Assembly: GCA_026392455.1 (NCBI GenBank)
Contig: JAPLCB010000004.1
Coordinates: 434,001-498,000, forward strand
Source: Propionibacteriales bacterium
GTDB taxonomy: Bacteria; Actinomycetota; Actinomycetes; Propionibacteriales; Nocardioidaceae
Reading direction: 5' to 3'
Length of the DNA: 64,000 bases
Part shown: positions 1-9,590 of the stretch, in pieces
Position numbering within the stretch: the stretch's first letter is position 1
Layout: each line of letters opens with the position of its first letter
Translations under genes and position numbers: made by a program
Notes under the pieces: generated by a model
The model's database searches: none
What the model was told of the DNA's origin: nothing
What the model saw: only the letters and a program-made list of their open reading frames with translations

Positions 1-528
1 GAGCGGGGGTACGAGCTGATCGCCCCGAACGAGGTGGCCGGAGCGTTGTGGGACGCGGTCCTCGCGGCCGGTGGCGCCCAGGGGCTGCTGCCCTGCGGTC
101 TCGGCGCGCGGGACACCCTGCGTACCGAGATGGGCTACCCGCTGCACGGCCAGGACATGAGCCTGGACATCAACCCGGTCCAGGCGCGGGTCGGCTGGGC
201 GGTCGGCTGGAAGAAGGACGCGTTCTGGGGTAAGGCCGCTCTCGAGGCCGAGCGCGAACGCGGCCCGGTCAGCACCGTCCGGGGACTGGTCGCCACCGGC
301 CGGGGCATCCCGCGACCGCACATGAGCGTGCGCCTCACGCCTGACCTCCCGATCGGTGAGGTCACCTCGGGCACCTTCTCGCCGACGCTGAAGAAGGGCG
401 TCGCCCTGGCGCTGATCAACTCCCAGGTCGAGGACGGGGCCGAGGTCACCGTCGACGTCCGGGGGCGTGCCGAGATCTTCGTGGTGACCAAGCCACCGTT
501 CGTCCAACCTGCTGTCCGAGAGGCCTGA
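1..528 (+). CDS. gcvT: Aminomethyltransferase (glycine cleavage T protein), C-terminal part, truncated by window start
   Basis: Frame open from base 1; [20 protein letters not shown] and [17 protein letters not shown] are typical GcvT motifs. Confidence 0.93.
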   Translation, partial: ERGYELIAPNEVAGALWDAVLAAGGAQGLLPCGLGARDTLRTEMGYPLHGQDMSLDINPVQARVGWAVGWKKDAFWGKAALEAERERGPVSTVRGLVATGRGIPRPHMSVRLTPDLPIGEVTSGTFSPTLKKGVALALINSQVEDGAEVTVDVRGRAEIFVVTKPPFVQPAVREA

Positions 529-529
529 G

Positions 530-778
530 ATGACCAACACCCCTGAGCCCAGCGCGTTCCCGGCACCGTCCTCCCAGGTCCCGTGGTGGTGGCAGCACCT
601 GGACTCCGACGGCCGCGTGCTCGCCCCCGACCCGGAGCGTCAGGAGTTCCCGACCCGCGGCGACGCGGAGTCGTGGGTCGGCGAGTTCTGGGCCGACCTG
701 GCCGATCAGGGCGTCGCCTCGGTCACCTTGTTCGAGGGTGACCGCGAGGTCTACGGCCCGATGTCGCTGGAAGCCTGA
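530..778 (+). CDS. Conserved hypothetical 82-aa protein
   Basis: ORF starts 2 bp after the gcvT stop; acidic, Trp-rich; probably co-transcribed. Confidence 0.65.
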   Translation: MTNTPEPSAFPAPSSQVPWWWQHLDSDGRVLAPDPERQEFPTRGDAESWVGEFWADLADQGVASVTLFEGDREVYGPMSLEA

Positions 779-920
779 TCTGCGCCGCCCTACGCAGCGC
801 CCGGAGGCGTTGTCGTCAGTCGACGTCCGCTCCGCTGGCGCTCCGCTGAAGGACGACTCCGTCCTCCGCCTTGCCCGGCCCTGCGTCTGACGACGCAGCT
901 CACGCTTCGGAGGCGAGCCG

Positions 921-1502
921 TTATCGCGGCTGGCCGCCGAGCTTCACGTTGGGCTTGGGCAGGCGCATGAAGCGCAGCTGCAGCATCCGGGTGATCGCGT
1001 AGAACGTGGTGCCCTTCAGCGACTCGTCGGGGAACTGCTTGGCCAGCGCTCGCTTGAGCCGGAAGCGGACCGTCACTACGTCGACGAGCAGCAGCAGCAT
1101 CGTCACCATCTGCATCAGGCCACCGGCCTTGCGGATGGCGGAGTCCTCCGGCGCCGCGCCGCTGATCAGGATCAGCAGCAGGATCGGCAGGACGAACTCG
1201 GTGAACATCAACCGGGAGTCGATCCAGTCCCGGACCGCGCGCTTGACGGGGCCCTGGTCGCGGGCGGGGAGAAACTTCTCCTCGCCGTTCTTCATGCCCT
1301 CGCGCATCCGCCGGTTCTGGTCGGACCGCTTCTCCCGCAGCATCTTGGCGGCGGCCTTCTTGTCGGTCCCGGCGCGGGCCCGCTCCTTCGCGGCGGCCTC
1401 GGCTTCCTTGCGGGTGGGGGTCGGGCGCCCCTTCTTGTCCGGGGACTCGGCCTCCACGGAGGACGACGGGGACGGAGCAGAGTTCTCGGAGCGACCGAAC
1501 AA
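921..1502 (-). CDS. DUF3043 family membrane protein
   Basis: Basic N-terminus (PTPTRKEAEAAAKERAR) followed by two TM segments, DUF3043-like; ORF extends to 1607, TTG at 1502 taken as likely start. Confidence 0.75.
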   Translation of the reverse strand: MFGRSENSAPSPSSSVEAESPDKKGRPTPTRKEAEAAAKERARAGTDKKAAAKMLREKRSDQNRRMREGMKNGEEKFLPARDQGPVKRAVRDWIDSRLMFTEFVLPILLLILISGAAPEDSAIRKAGGLMQMVTMLLLLVDVVTVRFRLKRALAKQFPDESLKGTTFYAITRMLQLRFMRLPKPNVKLGGQPR

Positions 1503-1636
1503 CGGGATACCTATCAACGCAGGAGGGACGGATCGAGTGCAGACTACCCGCCTGCCCCAGGGACGTTGGTCACGGGCGCCGACCCATATGCGCGAAAACG
1601 CCTTCAAAGGGTGTCCGATTTGTCACACTTGACCTT

Positions 1637-2845
1637 GTGGTGAGGGAAACACGGCAGGATCTCGAACGCGAGGCCGAGCTCCGGGCGTACGCCGTTCTGG
1701 ACGCGCACCGCATTCCCGCGCTCGAACGCGTCGTCGACCTGGCCGCGTCCATCTGCGGGATGGCGGTGGCCGAGGTGAACGTCATCACCTCCGACGACGT
1801 GGTGCACGTCGCGACCACGAACCGTGACTACCTGCGCGTGCCTCGGGAGCACTCGTTCTGCAGCCCGGTGATCTCCTACGACGTCGAGAACTACGTGGTC
1901 CGGGACGCGACGCAGGAGGAACCGTTCGCGTCGAGCCCGTACGTGACCGGGGAGAAGGCCTCGATCCGGTCCTACGCCTCGGCGCGGATGACCGCACCCA
2001 ACGGGGTCGTGCTCGGCAACCTCTGCGTCTTCGACTCCGTGGTCCGCACCGTGGATGAGTCCCAGCTCGCGTCCTTGCGGCACCTGGCCGCCATGGTGGT
2101 CGACATCTTCGAGATGCGGCGCTCCGAGCGCGAGCTGGCCGGAGCGGTGAGCCGGCTCGCTGGGTCGCACCGGGAGCTGAACACCTCGAACGAGTCGCTG
2201 GAGGCCTTCGCCGGCCAGATCAGCCACGACCTGCAGTCCCCGCTGACGACGGTCGAGCTTGCCCTGGAGCTGCTCGAGGACGAGGTCGCCCTCAGCGAGA
2301 CCGGTCTGACCCTGCTGGAGTTCGCCCGCTCCGGTGGACGACGGATGCAGCAGTCGATCACCGATCTGCTCGACTTCGCCGTCGCCGGGTCGGGCAGCCC
2401 GGCGGTCCGGGTCGACGTTGCCGCCGTGACCCGGTCGGTGCTTGCCGACCTTGCGGTCGGGCTGGAGGACGTCGAGGTCGAGGTGGGTGCGCTGCCCGAC
2501 GTGCTCGGGCACGAGACCGAGCTGCGGGCAGTCCTGCAGAACCTGGTCGCGAACGCCGTGAAGTTCGCGTCCCCGTTCGGGTCCCCGTACGTCCGGGTCG
2601 AGGGTGTCGTGGGCGGCACGACCGCTCGGATCTCGGTGATCGACAACGGGCCCGGGATCCCGGAGGCGGAGCGCACGGCCGTCTTCGGGTTGAACGTGCG
2701 CGGTTCCTCGACGTCGGCGCCCGGTCACGGGATCGGGCTCGCGACCTGCGCCCGCTTGATCGGTGCCCGCGGCGGCCGGATCGGGGTCGACGGTGTTGCC
2801 GGTGGCGGCAGCGAGTTCTGGTTCGAGCTGCCCGCCGCCGGGTGA
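1637..2845 (+). CDS. GAF-domain sensor histidine kinase
   Basis: GAF-like N-terminus; H-box ISHDLQSPL; ATPase boxes NLVANAVKF, DNGPGI, GHGIGLATCARL. Confidence 0.9.
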   Translation: MVRETRQDLEREAELRAYAVLDAHRIPALERVVDLAASICGMAVAEVNVITSDDVVHVATTNRDYLRVPREHSFCSPVISYDVENYVVRDATQEEPFASSPYVTGEKASIRSYASARMTAPNGVVLGNLCVFDSVVRTVDESQLASLRHLAAMVVDIFEMRRSERELAGAVSRLAGSHRELNTSNESLEAFAGQISHDLQSPLTTVELALELLEDEVALSETGLTLLEFARSGGRRMQQSITDLLDFAVAGSGSPAVRVDVAAVTRSVLADLAVGLEDVEVEVGALPDVLGHETELRAVLQNLVANAVKFASPFGSPYVRVEGVVGGTTARISVIDNGPGIPEAERTAVFGLNVRGSSTSAPGHGIGLATCARLIGARGGRIGVDGVAGGGSEFWFELPAAG

Positions 2846-2855
2846 CTCCCCGAGG

Positions 2856-4031
2856 TCAGTCCCGGGACGTCTTGCCCGGCAGGTCGAGCATCCTTTGCAG
2901 GGCCAGCTTCGCCCAGGTCTCGGTCTCCGGGTCGACGGTGATCTGGTTGACCACCGTGCCGGCGACCAAGGACTCCAAGGCCCAGACCAGGTGCGGAAGG
3001 TCGATCCGGTTCATCGTCGAGCAGTAGCAGACCGTCTTGTCCAGGAAGGCGATCTTCTTGTCCGGGTGCGCGTTCGCGAGCCGCTTGACCAGGTTGAGCT
3101 CGGTACCGATCGCCCAGCTCGATCCGGCGGGAGCCGCTTCGATGGTGTTGATGATGAACTCGGTCGAGCCGACGAGGTCCGCCTTCAGCACGACCTCGTG
3201 GGCACACTCCGGGTGCACCAGGATCTGCACGTCGGGGATGGTTGCCCGGAGCTCGTCGACGACCTCGGGCGTGAACCTGCCGTGCACCGAGCAGTGGCCC
3301 TTCCAGAGGATCACCTTGGCGGCGCGGAGCTGCTCGACGGTGTTGCCGCCGTTCGGCAGCAACGGGTTCCAGACGACGCAGTCGTCCAGCGAGTAGCCCA
3401 GCTTGAGGACGGCGGTGTTCCGGCCCAGGTGCTGGTCGGGGAAGAAGAGCACCTTGGTGTCGGGCCCCTTCTGCGCGAAGGCCCACTCCAGGGCGACCTC
3501 GGCGTTCGAGGAGGTGCAGACCGCGCCGTCGTGACGTCCGCAGAACGCCTTGATGTCGGCCGAGGAGTTCATGTAGGTGATCGGGACGACGACGTCCGCG
3601 ATGCCGGCATCGGTCAGCGCGTCCCAGGCGTCCTGGACCTGGCCCAGGCGCGCCATGTCGGCCATCGAGCAACCAGCAGCCAGGTCGGGGAGGATCACCT
3701 TCTGCTCGGGCCCGGTGAGGATGTCCGCGGACTCGGCCATGAAGTGCACGCCGCAGAAGACGATGAACTCGGCCTCCGGACGGGCGGCCGCATCCTTGGC
3801 CAGCTTGAAGGAGTCGCCCATCACGTCGGCGAACTCGACGACCTCGTCGCGCTGGTAGTGGTGCCCGAGGACGAACACCCGGTCACCCAGGGCAGCCTTG
3901 GCGGCAGCGGCGCGGGCGACCAGGTCCGGGTCGGACGCAGCCGGAAGGTCGCCGGGGCACTCGACGCCGCGTTCGGCGGAGAGGTCCTTGCCCCGGCCCA
4001 GGGGAAGCAGCGGCAGGTCGATCGTGGTCAT
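2856..4031 (-). CDS. nadA: Quinolinate synthase NadA
   Basis: LGHHYQRDEVVEFAD, FCGVHFMAESADIL, VHPECAHEVV, CYCSTMNRI; classic NadA motifs. Confidence 0.96.
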   Translation of the reverse strand: MTTIDLPLLPLGRGKDLSAERGVECPGDLPAASDPDLVARAAAAKAALGDRVFVLGHHYQRDEVVEFADVMGDSFKLAKDAAARPEAEFIVFCGVHFMAESADILTGPEQKVILPDLAAGCSMADMARLGQVQDAWDALTDAGIADVVVPITYMNSSADIKAFCGRHDGAVCTSSNAEVALEWAFAQKGPDTKVLFFPDQHLGRNTAVLKLGYSLDDCVVWNPLLPNGGNTVEQLRAAKVILWKGHCSVHGRFTPEVVDELRATIPDVQILVHPECAHEVVLKADLVGSTEFIINTIEAAPAGSSWAIGTELNLVKRLANAHPDKKIAFLDKTVCYCSTMNRIDLPHLVWALESLVAGTVVNQITVDPETETWAKLALQRMLDLPGKTSRD

Positions 4032-4203
4032 GGGCCGAGCCTACCGAGCGCCCGAGCTTGCTCGAGGCCGAGTGGGCGAGAGCCCGTTGACGAGCGGAGC
4101 GAGGATCATGGGTCCATCCTTCCACGCCTCGGCGAGTCGTGAGCAAGGCAACCTTGGTACGGGCATCGGCATTCCGTTGTCGGCCGTAGGTCAGGATGGT
4201 CCT

Positions 4204-5298
4204 ATGCGTGTCGTGATCGCGCCGGACAAGTTCGCCGGCACCCTGAGCGCGGTCGAGGCTGCCAACGCCATCGCGACCGGGTGGCTGCGCCGTACGCCGG
4301 ACGCCGAGATCGTCGAGGTGCCGATGTCGGACGGCGGACCGGGGTTCATCGGGGTGCTGCACGCGGCGCTCGGAGGCGAGCTGATCGGGGTCACCGTTCC
4401 GGACCCGTACGGCGACCCGGTGCCGGCGGTCGTGCTCCGGGTGGGGACGACCGCGTACCTCGAGACAGCGCAGGCGGTGGGCCTGCACCTGCACGGCCCC
4501 GGTGACCGGCGTCCGATGCACGGCTCGAGCCGCGGGGTCGGCGAGCTGATCGCCGCCGCGGTCGCGGCAGGAGCTACCCGGGTGGTGGTCGGCGCCGGCG
4601 GTACGGCGACGAACGACGGGGGTGCCGGGCTGCTCGCGGGACTCGGCGCAACCGGGACCGGTGCGACCCTGGACGCGGGCCCGGCCGGTCTCGCCGGACT
4701 GACCGCGGTCGACCTGGCCCCGGCCCGGGAGTCCGTCGACGGAGTCACCCTCGTCCTGGCCTCGGACGTCGAGACCCAGCTGCTCGGCCTGATCGGGGCT
4801 ACCAAGACCTTCGGCCCGCAGAAGGGCCTCACCGACGAGGAGCTGCTGGTCGCGGACGGTCGTCTCCAGACGTTCGCCGAGCTGACCGATCGCAAGGTCG
4901 CCACGGCCAAGGGAGCCGGAGCCGCCGGCGGGATCGGCTTCGCCCTGATGCTGCTCGGTGCCGAGCGGGTCCCTGGCGTCGAGGTCGTGGCCGAGGTCGT
5001 CGACCTGGCCGGTGCCCTGGTCGGTGCCGACCTGGTGATCACCGGCGAAGGTGCCTTCGACTTCTCGTCCCGTTCCGGGAAGGTTCCGTACGGCGTGGCC
5101 CAGGCGGCCACCGCGGCCCTCGTCCCGTGCATCGCGCTCGCCGGCCAGGTGCTGGTCGGTTCCCGGGAGATGCGAGCCCTCGGGATCGAGGCGGCGTACT
5201 CGATCGTCGACCGGGTGGGGGAGGAGCGAGCTTTCGCGGCACCGGCGGCGGCGCTGGCCGAGCTCGCCGAGCGGGTTGCCCGTACCTGGGGCCGCTGA
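4204..5298 (+). CDS. Glycerate kinase (GlxK/GarK family)
   Basis: MRVVIAPDKFAGTLSAVEAANAIATGW...PMSDGGPG; internal ATG used in longer ORF 3898..5298. Confidence 0.93.
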   Translation: MRVVIAPDKFAGTLSAVEAANAIATGWLRRTPDAEIVEVPMSDGGPGFIGVLHAALGGELIGVTVPDPYGDPVPAVVLRVGTTAYLETAQAVGLHLHGPGDRRPMHGSSRGVGELIAAAVAAGATRVVVGAGGTATNDGGAGLLAGLGATGTGATLDAGPAGLAGLTAVDLAPARESVDGVTLVLASDVETQLLGLIGATKTFGPQKGLTDEELLVADGRLQTFAELTDRKVATAKGAGAAGGIGFALMLLGAERVPGVEVVAEVVDLAGALVGADLVITGEGAFDFSSRSGKVPYGVAQAATAALVPCIALAGQVLVGSREMRALGIEAAYSIVDRVGEERAFAAPAAALAELAERVARTWGR

Positions 5299-5390
5299 CC
5301 GGTGCTGGCCGGGGAATATCCGCCGGTGTGAGAAGATTGAACCTGTTGAATGGTCCTACGGACCCCCACGTACACCCACCGGGAGAGCAC

Positions 5391-5759
5391 ATGACCGAGC
5401 AGGTCGAGACCGCCACCGAGCACGAGCACCGCACCGACAGCATCAACGTCAGCCCGACGGCGGCTGCGAAGGTCAAGAGCCTCCTCGAGCAGGAGGGTCG
5501 CGACGACCTCGCTCTTCGCATCGCCGTGCAGCCGGGCGGCTGCTCGGGGCTGCGCTACCAGCTCTTCTTCGACGAGCGCACGCTGGACGGTGACGTCGTC
5601 ACCGAGTTCAACGGCGTCAACGTCGTCTGCGACCGGATGAGCGTGCCGTACCTGAACGGCGCCACCATCGACTTCGTCGACACCATCGAGAAGCAGGGCT
5701 TCACGATCGACAACCCGAACGCCACCGGCTCCTGCGCCTGCGGCGACAGCTTCAACTAG
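5391..5759 (+). CDS. erpA: Iron-sulfur cluster insertion protein (HesB/IscA/ErpA family)
   Basis: PGGCSGLRYQLFFDE ... GSCACGDSFN, A-type carrier with three conserved Cys. Confidence 0.92.
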   Translation: MTEQVETATEHEHRTDSINVSPTAAAKVKSLLEQEGRDDLALRIAVQPGGCSGLRYQLFFDERTLDGDVVTEFNGVNVVCDRMSVPYLNGATIDFVDTIEKQGFTIDNPNATGSCACGDSFN

Positions 5760-5790
5760 AGATCCTCGCTCGGCCACGCGCCGGGTCAGC

Positions 5791-5829
5791 ACAAAGGGCG
5801 CCTTCCCCCTGGGGAACGGCGCCCTTTGT
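5791..5829 (+). terminator. Rho-independent-type hairpin downstream of HesB gene
   Basis: Perfect 12-bp inverted repeat acaaagggcgcc / ggcgccctttgt with internal ttcccc/ctgggg. Confidence 0.8.
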
Positions 5830-5877
5830 CATCGGCGGGCCCGAGCGTGTCGAGCCGCACCCAGTCCTGGAGGACCC

Positions 5878-6075
5878 TCAGTCGAGGTGGAGCTGCATCC
5901 GGGCCGCCTGGGCCGCGACGGCCTGGCTGACCGGGATCTCCAGGGAGGGAGATCCGAAGACCTCCGCGGCGACGCGCTGCTCCGGCACGCCCATCTCGGA
6001 CGCTGCAGCGGTGCAGTCGGTGTGCATCTTGACGGTGGTGTCCTGGTCCTCGTACGCGAGTCGCTGGTAGCTCAT
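5878..6075 (-). CDS. Hypothetical 65-aa protein
   Basis: ATG ORF between HesB and PfkB genes: MSYQRLAYEDQDTTVKMHTDCTAAASEMGV... Confidence 0.6.
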   Translation of the reverse strand: MSYQRLAYEDQDTTVKMHTDCTAAASEMGVPEQRVAAEVFGSPSLEIPVSQAVAAQAARMQLHLD

Positions 6076-6197
6076 GAGTCGACGTTATTGGCTACTTCTG
6101 AGTACTCCTAGCCGTACTGGCCGGTAGGCTCCAGAGTTCACGAAGCGCTTACCTGAACGCAACACGAACCCCGCTTCCATCCCTAATCTGAGGACTT

Positions 6198-7172
6198 ATG
6201 CCGCTCCTGATCGCCGGTTCCATCGCCACTGACCACCTGATGACGTTCGAGGGCAAGTTCGAGGACTCGCTCGTCGTCGAGCAGCTCGACAAGCTCTCCG
6301 TCAGCTTCCTGGTCAACGACCTGGAGATCCGTCGCGGCGGGGTTGCTCCGAACATCTGCTTCGGGCTCGGTCAGCTCGGGCTCTCGCCGGTCCTGGTCGG
6401 GGCTGCGGGCGAGGACTTCACCGACTACCGCTCGTGGTTGGAGCGGCACGGGGTCGACTGCGAGTCGGTGCACATCTCGGACTCCAAGCACACGGCCCGC
6501 TTCGTCTGCACGACCGACACCACCATGGCCCAGTTCGCGTCCTTCTACCCGGGCGCGATGAGCGAAGCACGTCTGATCGAGCTCGGGCCGATCGTCGAGC
6601 GGGTCGGGGAGCCGGACTTCGTGCTGATCGGTGCCGATGACCCGGACGGGATGCTGCGCCACACCGACGAGTGCCGTCAGCGCGGTTACCGCTTCATCGC
6701 CGACCCGAGCCAGCAGCTGGCCTTCGGCGAGGGCGACCTGATCCGCAAGCTGATCGAGGGCGCCACCATCCTGTTCAGCAACGAGTACGAGTCGCACCTG
6801 ATCGAGTCCAAGACCGGGTGGAGCTCCGAGGAGATCCTTGCCCTCGTCGGAACCCAGGTGATCACGCTGGGCAAGGACGGGGTGAAGATTGTCGCCCAGG
6901 GCCAGGACGCCGTCGTCGTCCCGGCGCTCAACAACGTCCACGCGGTCGAGCCGACGGGCGTCGGTGACGCTTTCCGGGCCGGTTTCCTGGCCGCGACCGA
7001 GTGGGGCCTGTCGCACGAGCGTGCCGCCCAGGTCGGCTGCACCCTGGCGGCGTACGTGGTGGAGACGGTCGGAACCCAGGAGTACACCTTCACCCGCGAG
7101 GAGTTCGTCGCGCGGCTCGGAGCGTCCTACGGCGACGAGGCCGGTTCCGAAGTGGGCAAGTTCCTGAACTAG
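6198..7172 (+). CDS. PfkB family carbohydrate/adenosine kinase
   Basis: GGVAPNICFGLGQLG; C-terminal PfkB signature EPTGVGDAFRAGFLA. Confidence 0.92.
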   Translation: MPLLIAGSIATDHLMTFEGKFEDSLVVEQLDKLSVSFLVNDLEIRRGGVAPNICFGLGQLGLSPVLVGAAGEDFTDYRSWLERHGVDCESVHISDSKHTARFVCTTDTTMAQFASFYPGAMSEARLIELGPIVERVGEPDFVLIGADDPDGMLRHTDECRQRGYRFIADPSQQLAFGEGDLIRKLIEGATILFSNEYESHLIESKTGWSSEEILALVGTQVITLGKDGVKIVAQGQDAVVVPALNNVHAVEPTGVGDAFRAGFLAATEWGLSHERAAQVGCTLAAYVVETVGTQEYTFTREEFVARLGASYGDEAGSEVGKFLN

Positions 7173-7203
7173 GCGCGGGTCTCGAGGCCCCCACCAGCAG
7201 TCG

Positions 7204-7440
7204 TCAGCTGAGGCGGCGTACCAGGTAGACCGGTACGCCGTCCTCGGCGTTCTCGGTGCCCAGGAACTGCTGACCGCGCATCCGGGCCCAGGCCGGTACG
7301 TCGGTACGGGCGGCCACGTCGTCGGCGGCGACGCCGATGGTCTCGCCGATCGCGACCCGGTGCAGGTTCTTCGCCAGCTCGACGACCGGCCGCGGACAGA
7401 GCAGCCTGCGGCAGTCGAGCAGCACGGCCGGCTCGGTCAC
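7204..7440 (-). CDS. TusA-like sulfurtransferase
   Basis: VTEPAVLLDCRRLLCPRPVVELAKNL: CPxP motif; GTG start overlaps upstream cysteine desulfurase stop. Confidence 0.8.
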   Translation of the reverse strand: MTEPAVLLDCRRLLCPRPVVELAKNLHRVAIGETIGVAADDVAARTDVPAWARMRGQQFLGTENAEDGVPVYLVRRLS

Positions 7441-8534
7441 AGTCCGGCCTCGGAGCGGATCCTGGCCACCACGTCGGGCAGCTCGTCGAGCAGTCGGTCG
7501 ATCTCGGCCTCGTCGGTGTCCCGCGTCAGCGAGACCCGGAGGTTGCCGTGCGTGAGGGCGCCCATCGCGGTCAGCACGTGGCTGGGCTCCAGAGTGCTGG
7601 CGGTGCAGGCCGATCCGCTGGCGACCGCGAAGCCGCGGCGGTCGAGCTCGGTCACGATCGCCTCGCCGTCCACGTAGAGGAACGAGAACGTCACCAGGTG
7701 GGGGAGCCGATCGTGAGGATCCCCGACGACCTCCGTGTCCGGGATCCGGACGACCCCGGCGCGGAGCCGGTCGATCAGGCGGCTCTGGCGGGTGTTGGTG
7801 GCCGCGCGCTCGGCGACGACGGCCTGGAGCGCGGCTGCGGCGGCCACGGCCCCGGGCACGTTCTCCATCCCGGTCGCGCGCTCGTCGACCCGGTCGTCGC
7901 CGGGGAACGGGTTGCGCCAGCGGGCGCCCTTGCGGACCAGCAGGACCCCGACCCCGGCAGGCCCGCCCCACTTGTGCGCGGACAGCGCCGCGGTGGACCA
8001 CCCGTCGGGCAGCGGCAACCGGCCGGCGGACGCGCAGGCGTCCATGAAGAGCGGGGCGCGCTCGGCCAGGGCCGCCACCGGTTGCAGGGTGCCGACCTCG
8101 TGGTTGGCCGCCTGGACGGCGATCACGGTGGCGTCGGGGAACCCGTCGACCCGGACCCGACCATCCGGCTCGACCGGCGCGGTGCTGAACGAGCCGCCGC
8201 GCGCCACGTGCCACTGCCCGGCGTGCATCACCGACGCGTGCTCGACGGCCGTCGCGACCAGGTGGTCGCCGGCCCGGGCAGCGCCGGCCAGCAGGCCGAG
8301 CACCCCGAGGTGGACGGCATGGGTCCCGCTGGGGGTGAAGGTCACCTCGTCGGGACGGACGCCGAGGGCCTCAGCGGTGGCCTCGCGGGCGTTGTCCAGG
8401 ATGATCCGGGCATTTCGCGCGGGACCGTGCAACCGGCGCGGATCGGCGTACCCGGCCGTCAGCGCCTGCTCCAGGACGGCGCGTGCGGCGGGGTGCAGCG
8501 GCTCGCTCGAGGCGGTGTCGAGGTAGCTGGTCAC
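7437..8534 (-). CDS. Cysteine desulfurase (class V aminotransferase)
   Basis: PLP lysine region SAHKWGGPAGVGVLLVRKG; catalytic loop ASGSACTAS. Confidence 0.92.
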   Translation of the reverse strand: MTSYLDTASSEPLHPAARAVLEQALTAGYADPRRLHGPARNARIILDNAREATAEALGVRPDEVTFTPSGTHAVHLGVLGLLAGAARAGDHLVATAVEHASVMHAGQWHVARGGSFSTAPVEPDGRVRVDGFPDATVIAVQAANHEVGTLQPVAALAERAPLFMDACASAGRLPLPDGWSTAALSAHKWGGPAGVGVLLVRKGARWRNPFPGDDRVDERATGMENVPGAVAAAAALQAVVAERAATNTRQSRLIDRLRAGVVRIPDTEVVGDPHDRLPHLVTFSFLYVDGEAIVTELDRRGFAVASGSACTASTLEPSHVLTAMGALTHGNLRVSLTRDTDEAEIDRLLDELPDVVARIRSEAGL

Positions 8535-8687
8535 AAGGGAAAACTAGCCCCCCGGGCCGGAGATGCCGCGCGTGGCAAGCAGCACACCGTCCAACACCCC
8601 TACCTGGGCGGTCAACCGGGGTTCCCGAGTAGTAGGGTTCGCTTGTCCGTCTGAAGAAGATGTTCGGTCAAGAGAGAGGGCTCGTTC

Positions 8688-9590
8688 GTGAGTCTGGAAC
8701 TCCCCAAGCGGGTGCGTCACGCAGCAGTGGGTCTTACGGCTGCTTCGGCACTGCTTTTCCTGAGTGGTTGCTCGGCTGAGGACAAGGATCAGATCGGCCG
8801 CTTGGCCATGCCTGACCCCCGCAGCGAGGAAGCCCACTTCGTCTACGACCTGTGGCAGTGGTCCTGGTTGGCAGCGATGCTGACCGGCATCCTGGTGTGG
8901 GGCCTGATCTTCTACGCGATCATCAAGTACCGCCGGCGCAGCGAGACCGAGATCCCGGTGCAGACGCGCTACAACCTGCCGATCGAGATCTTCTACACGA
9001 TCGCCCCGGTGATGATGGTCATCGTCTTCTTCTTCTTCACCGTGCGTGCCCAGGACGGCATCCTGCACGCGCCGAAGGACCTGGACAAGGCGAACGCGGC
9101 GGCCCCCTACAACGTGACCGTCGTCGGCCAGCAGTGGTCGTGGACCTTCAACTACACCAAGGGCGGCAAGACGGTCTCCGACACCGTCTGGGAGTCCGGC
9201 ACCCCGGACGACATCCCGACGTTGTGGCTGGTCCAGGACCAGGAGGTCTCGATCGACCTCTACTCGCCGGACGTCATCCACTCGTTCTGGCCGACCGACT
9301 TCCTCTTCAAGATGGACGTCGTCCCGGGTCGGGCGAAGGACAACCACTTCACCGTCAAGCCGAACAAGCCGGGCATGTTCATCGGTCGTTGCGCGGAGCT
9401 GTGCGGCCTGTACCACTCGCGGATGCTGTTCAACGTGAACGTCGTCTCCGAGGCTGAGTACAACCAGCACCTCGAGGAGCTCGAAGCCGCCGGCAACGTC
9501 GGGATGAACGCTCCCGGCCCGTACGAAGAAGAAGTCAAGGGCATCGAGCACCACAACGGTGACGAGCTGAACACGGGAGTACAGGAATGA
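8688..9590 (+). CDS. ctaC: Cytochrome c oxidase subunit II
   Basis: Lipobox LSGCS; CuA site [26 protein letters not shown]. Confidence 0.97.
   Translation: MSLELPKRVRHAAVGLTAASALLFLSGCSAEDKDQIGRLAMPDPRSEEAHFVYDLWQWSWLAAMLTGILVWGLIFYAIIKYRRRSETEIPVQTRYNLPIEIFYTIAPVMMVIVFFFFTVRAQDGILHAPKDLDKANAAAPYNVTVVGQQWSWTFNYTKGGKTVSDTVWESGTPDDIPTLWLVQDQEVSIDLYSPDVIHSFWPTDFLFKMDVVPGRAKDNHFTVKPNKPGMFIGRCAELCGLYHSRMLFNVNVVSEAEYNQHLEELEAAGNVGMNAPGPYEEEVKGIEHHNGDELNTGVQE

Noticed and set aside
4040-4110. Short cgagcttgctcgag palindromic words between nadA and glycerate kinase
   Set aside because: Common short GC palindromes in high-GC intergenic DNA; not specific enough to call a site
2763-4142. 459-aa plus-strand ORF over nadA
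   Set aside because: Shadow ORF of nadA
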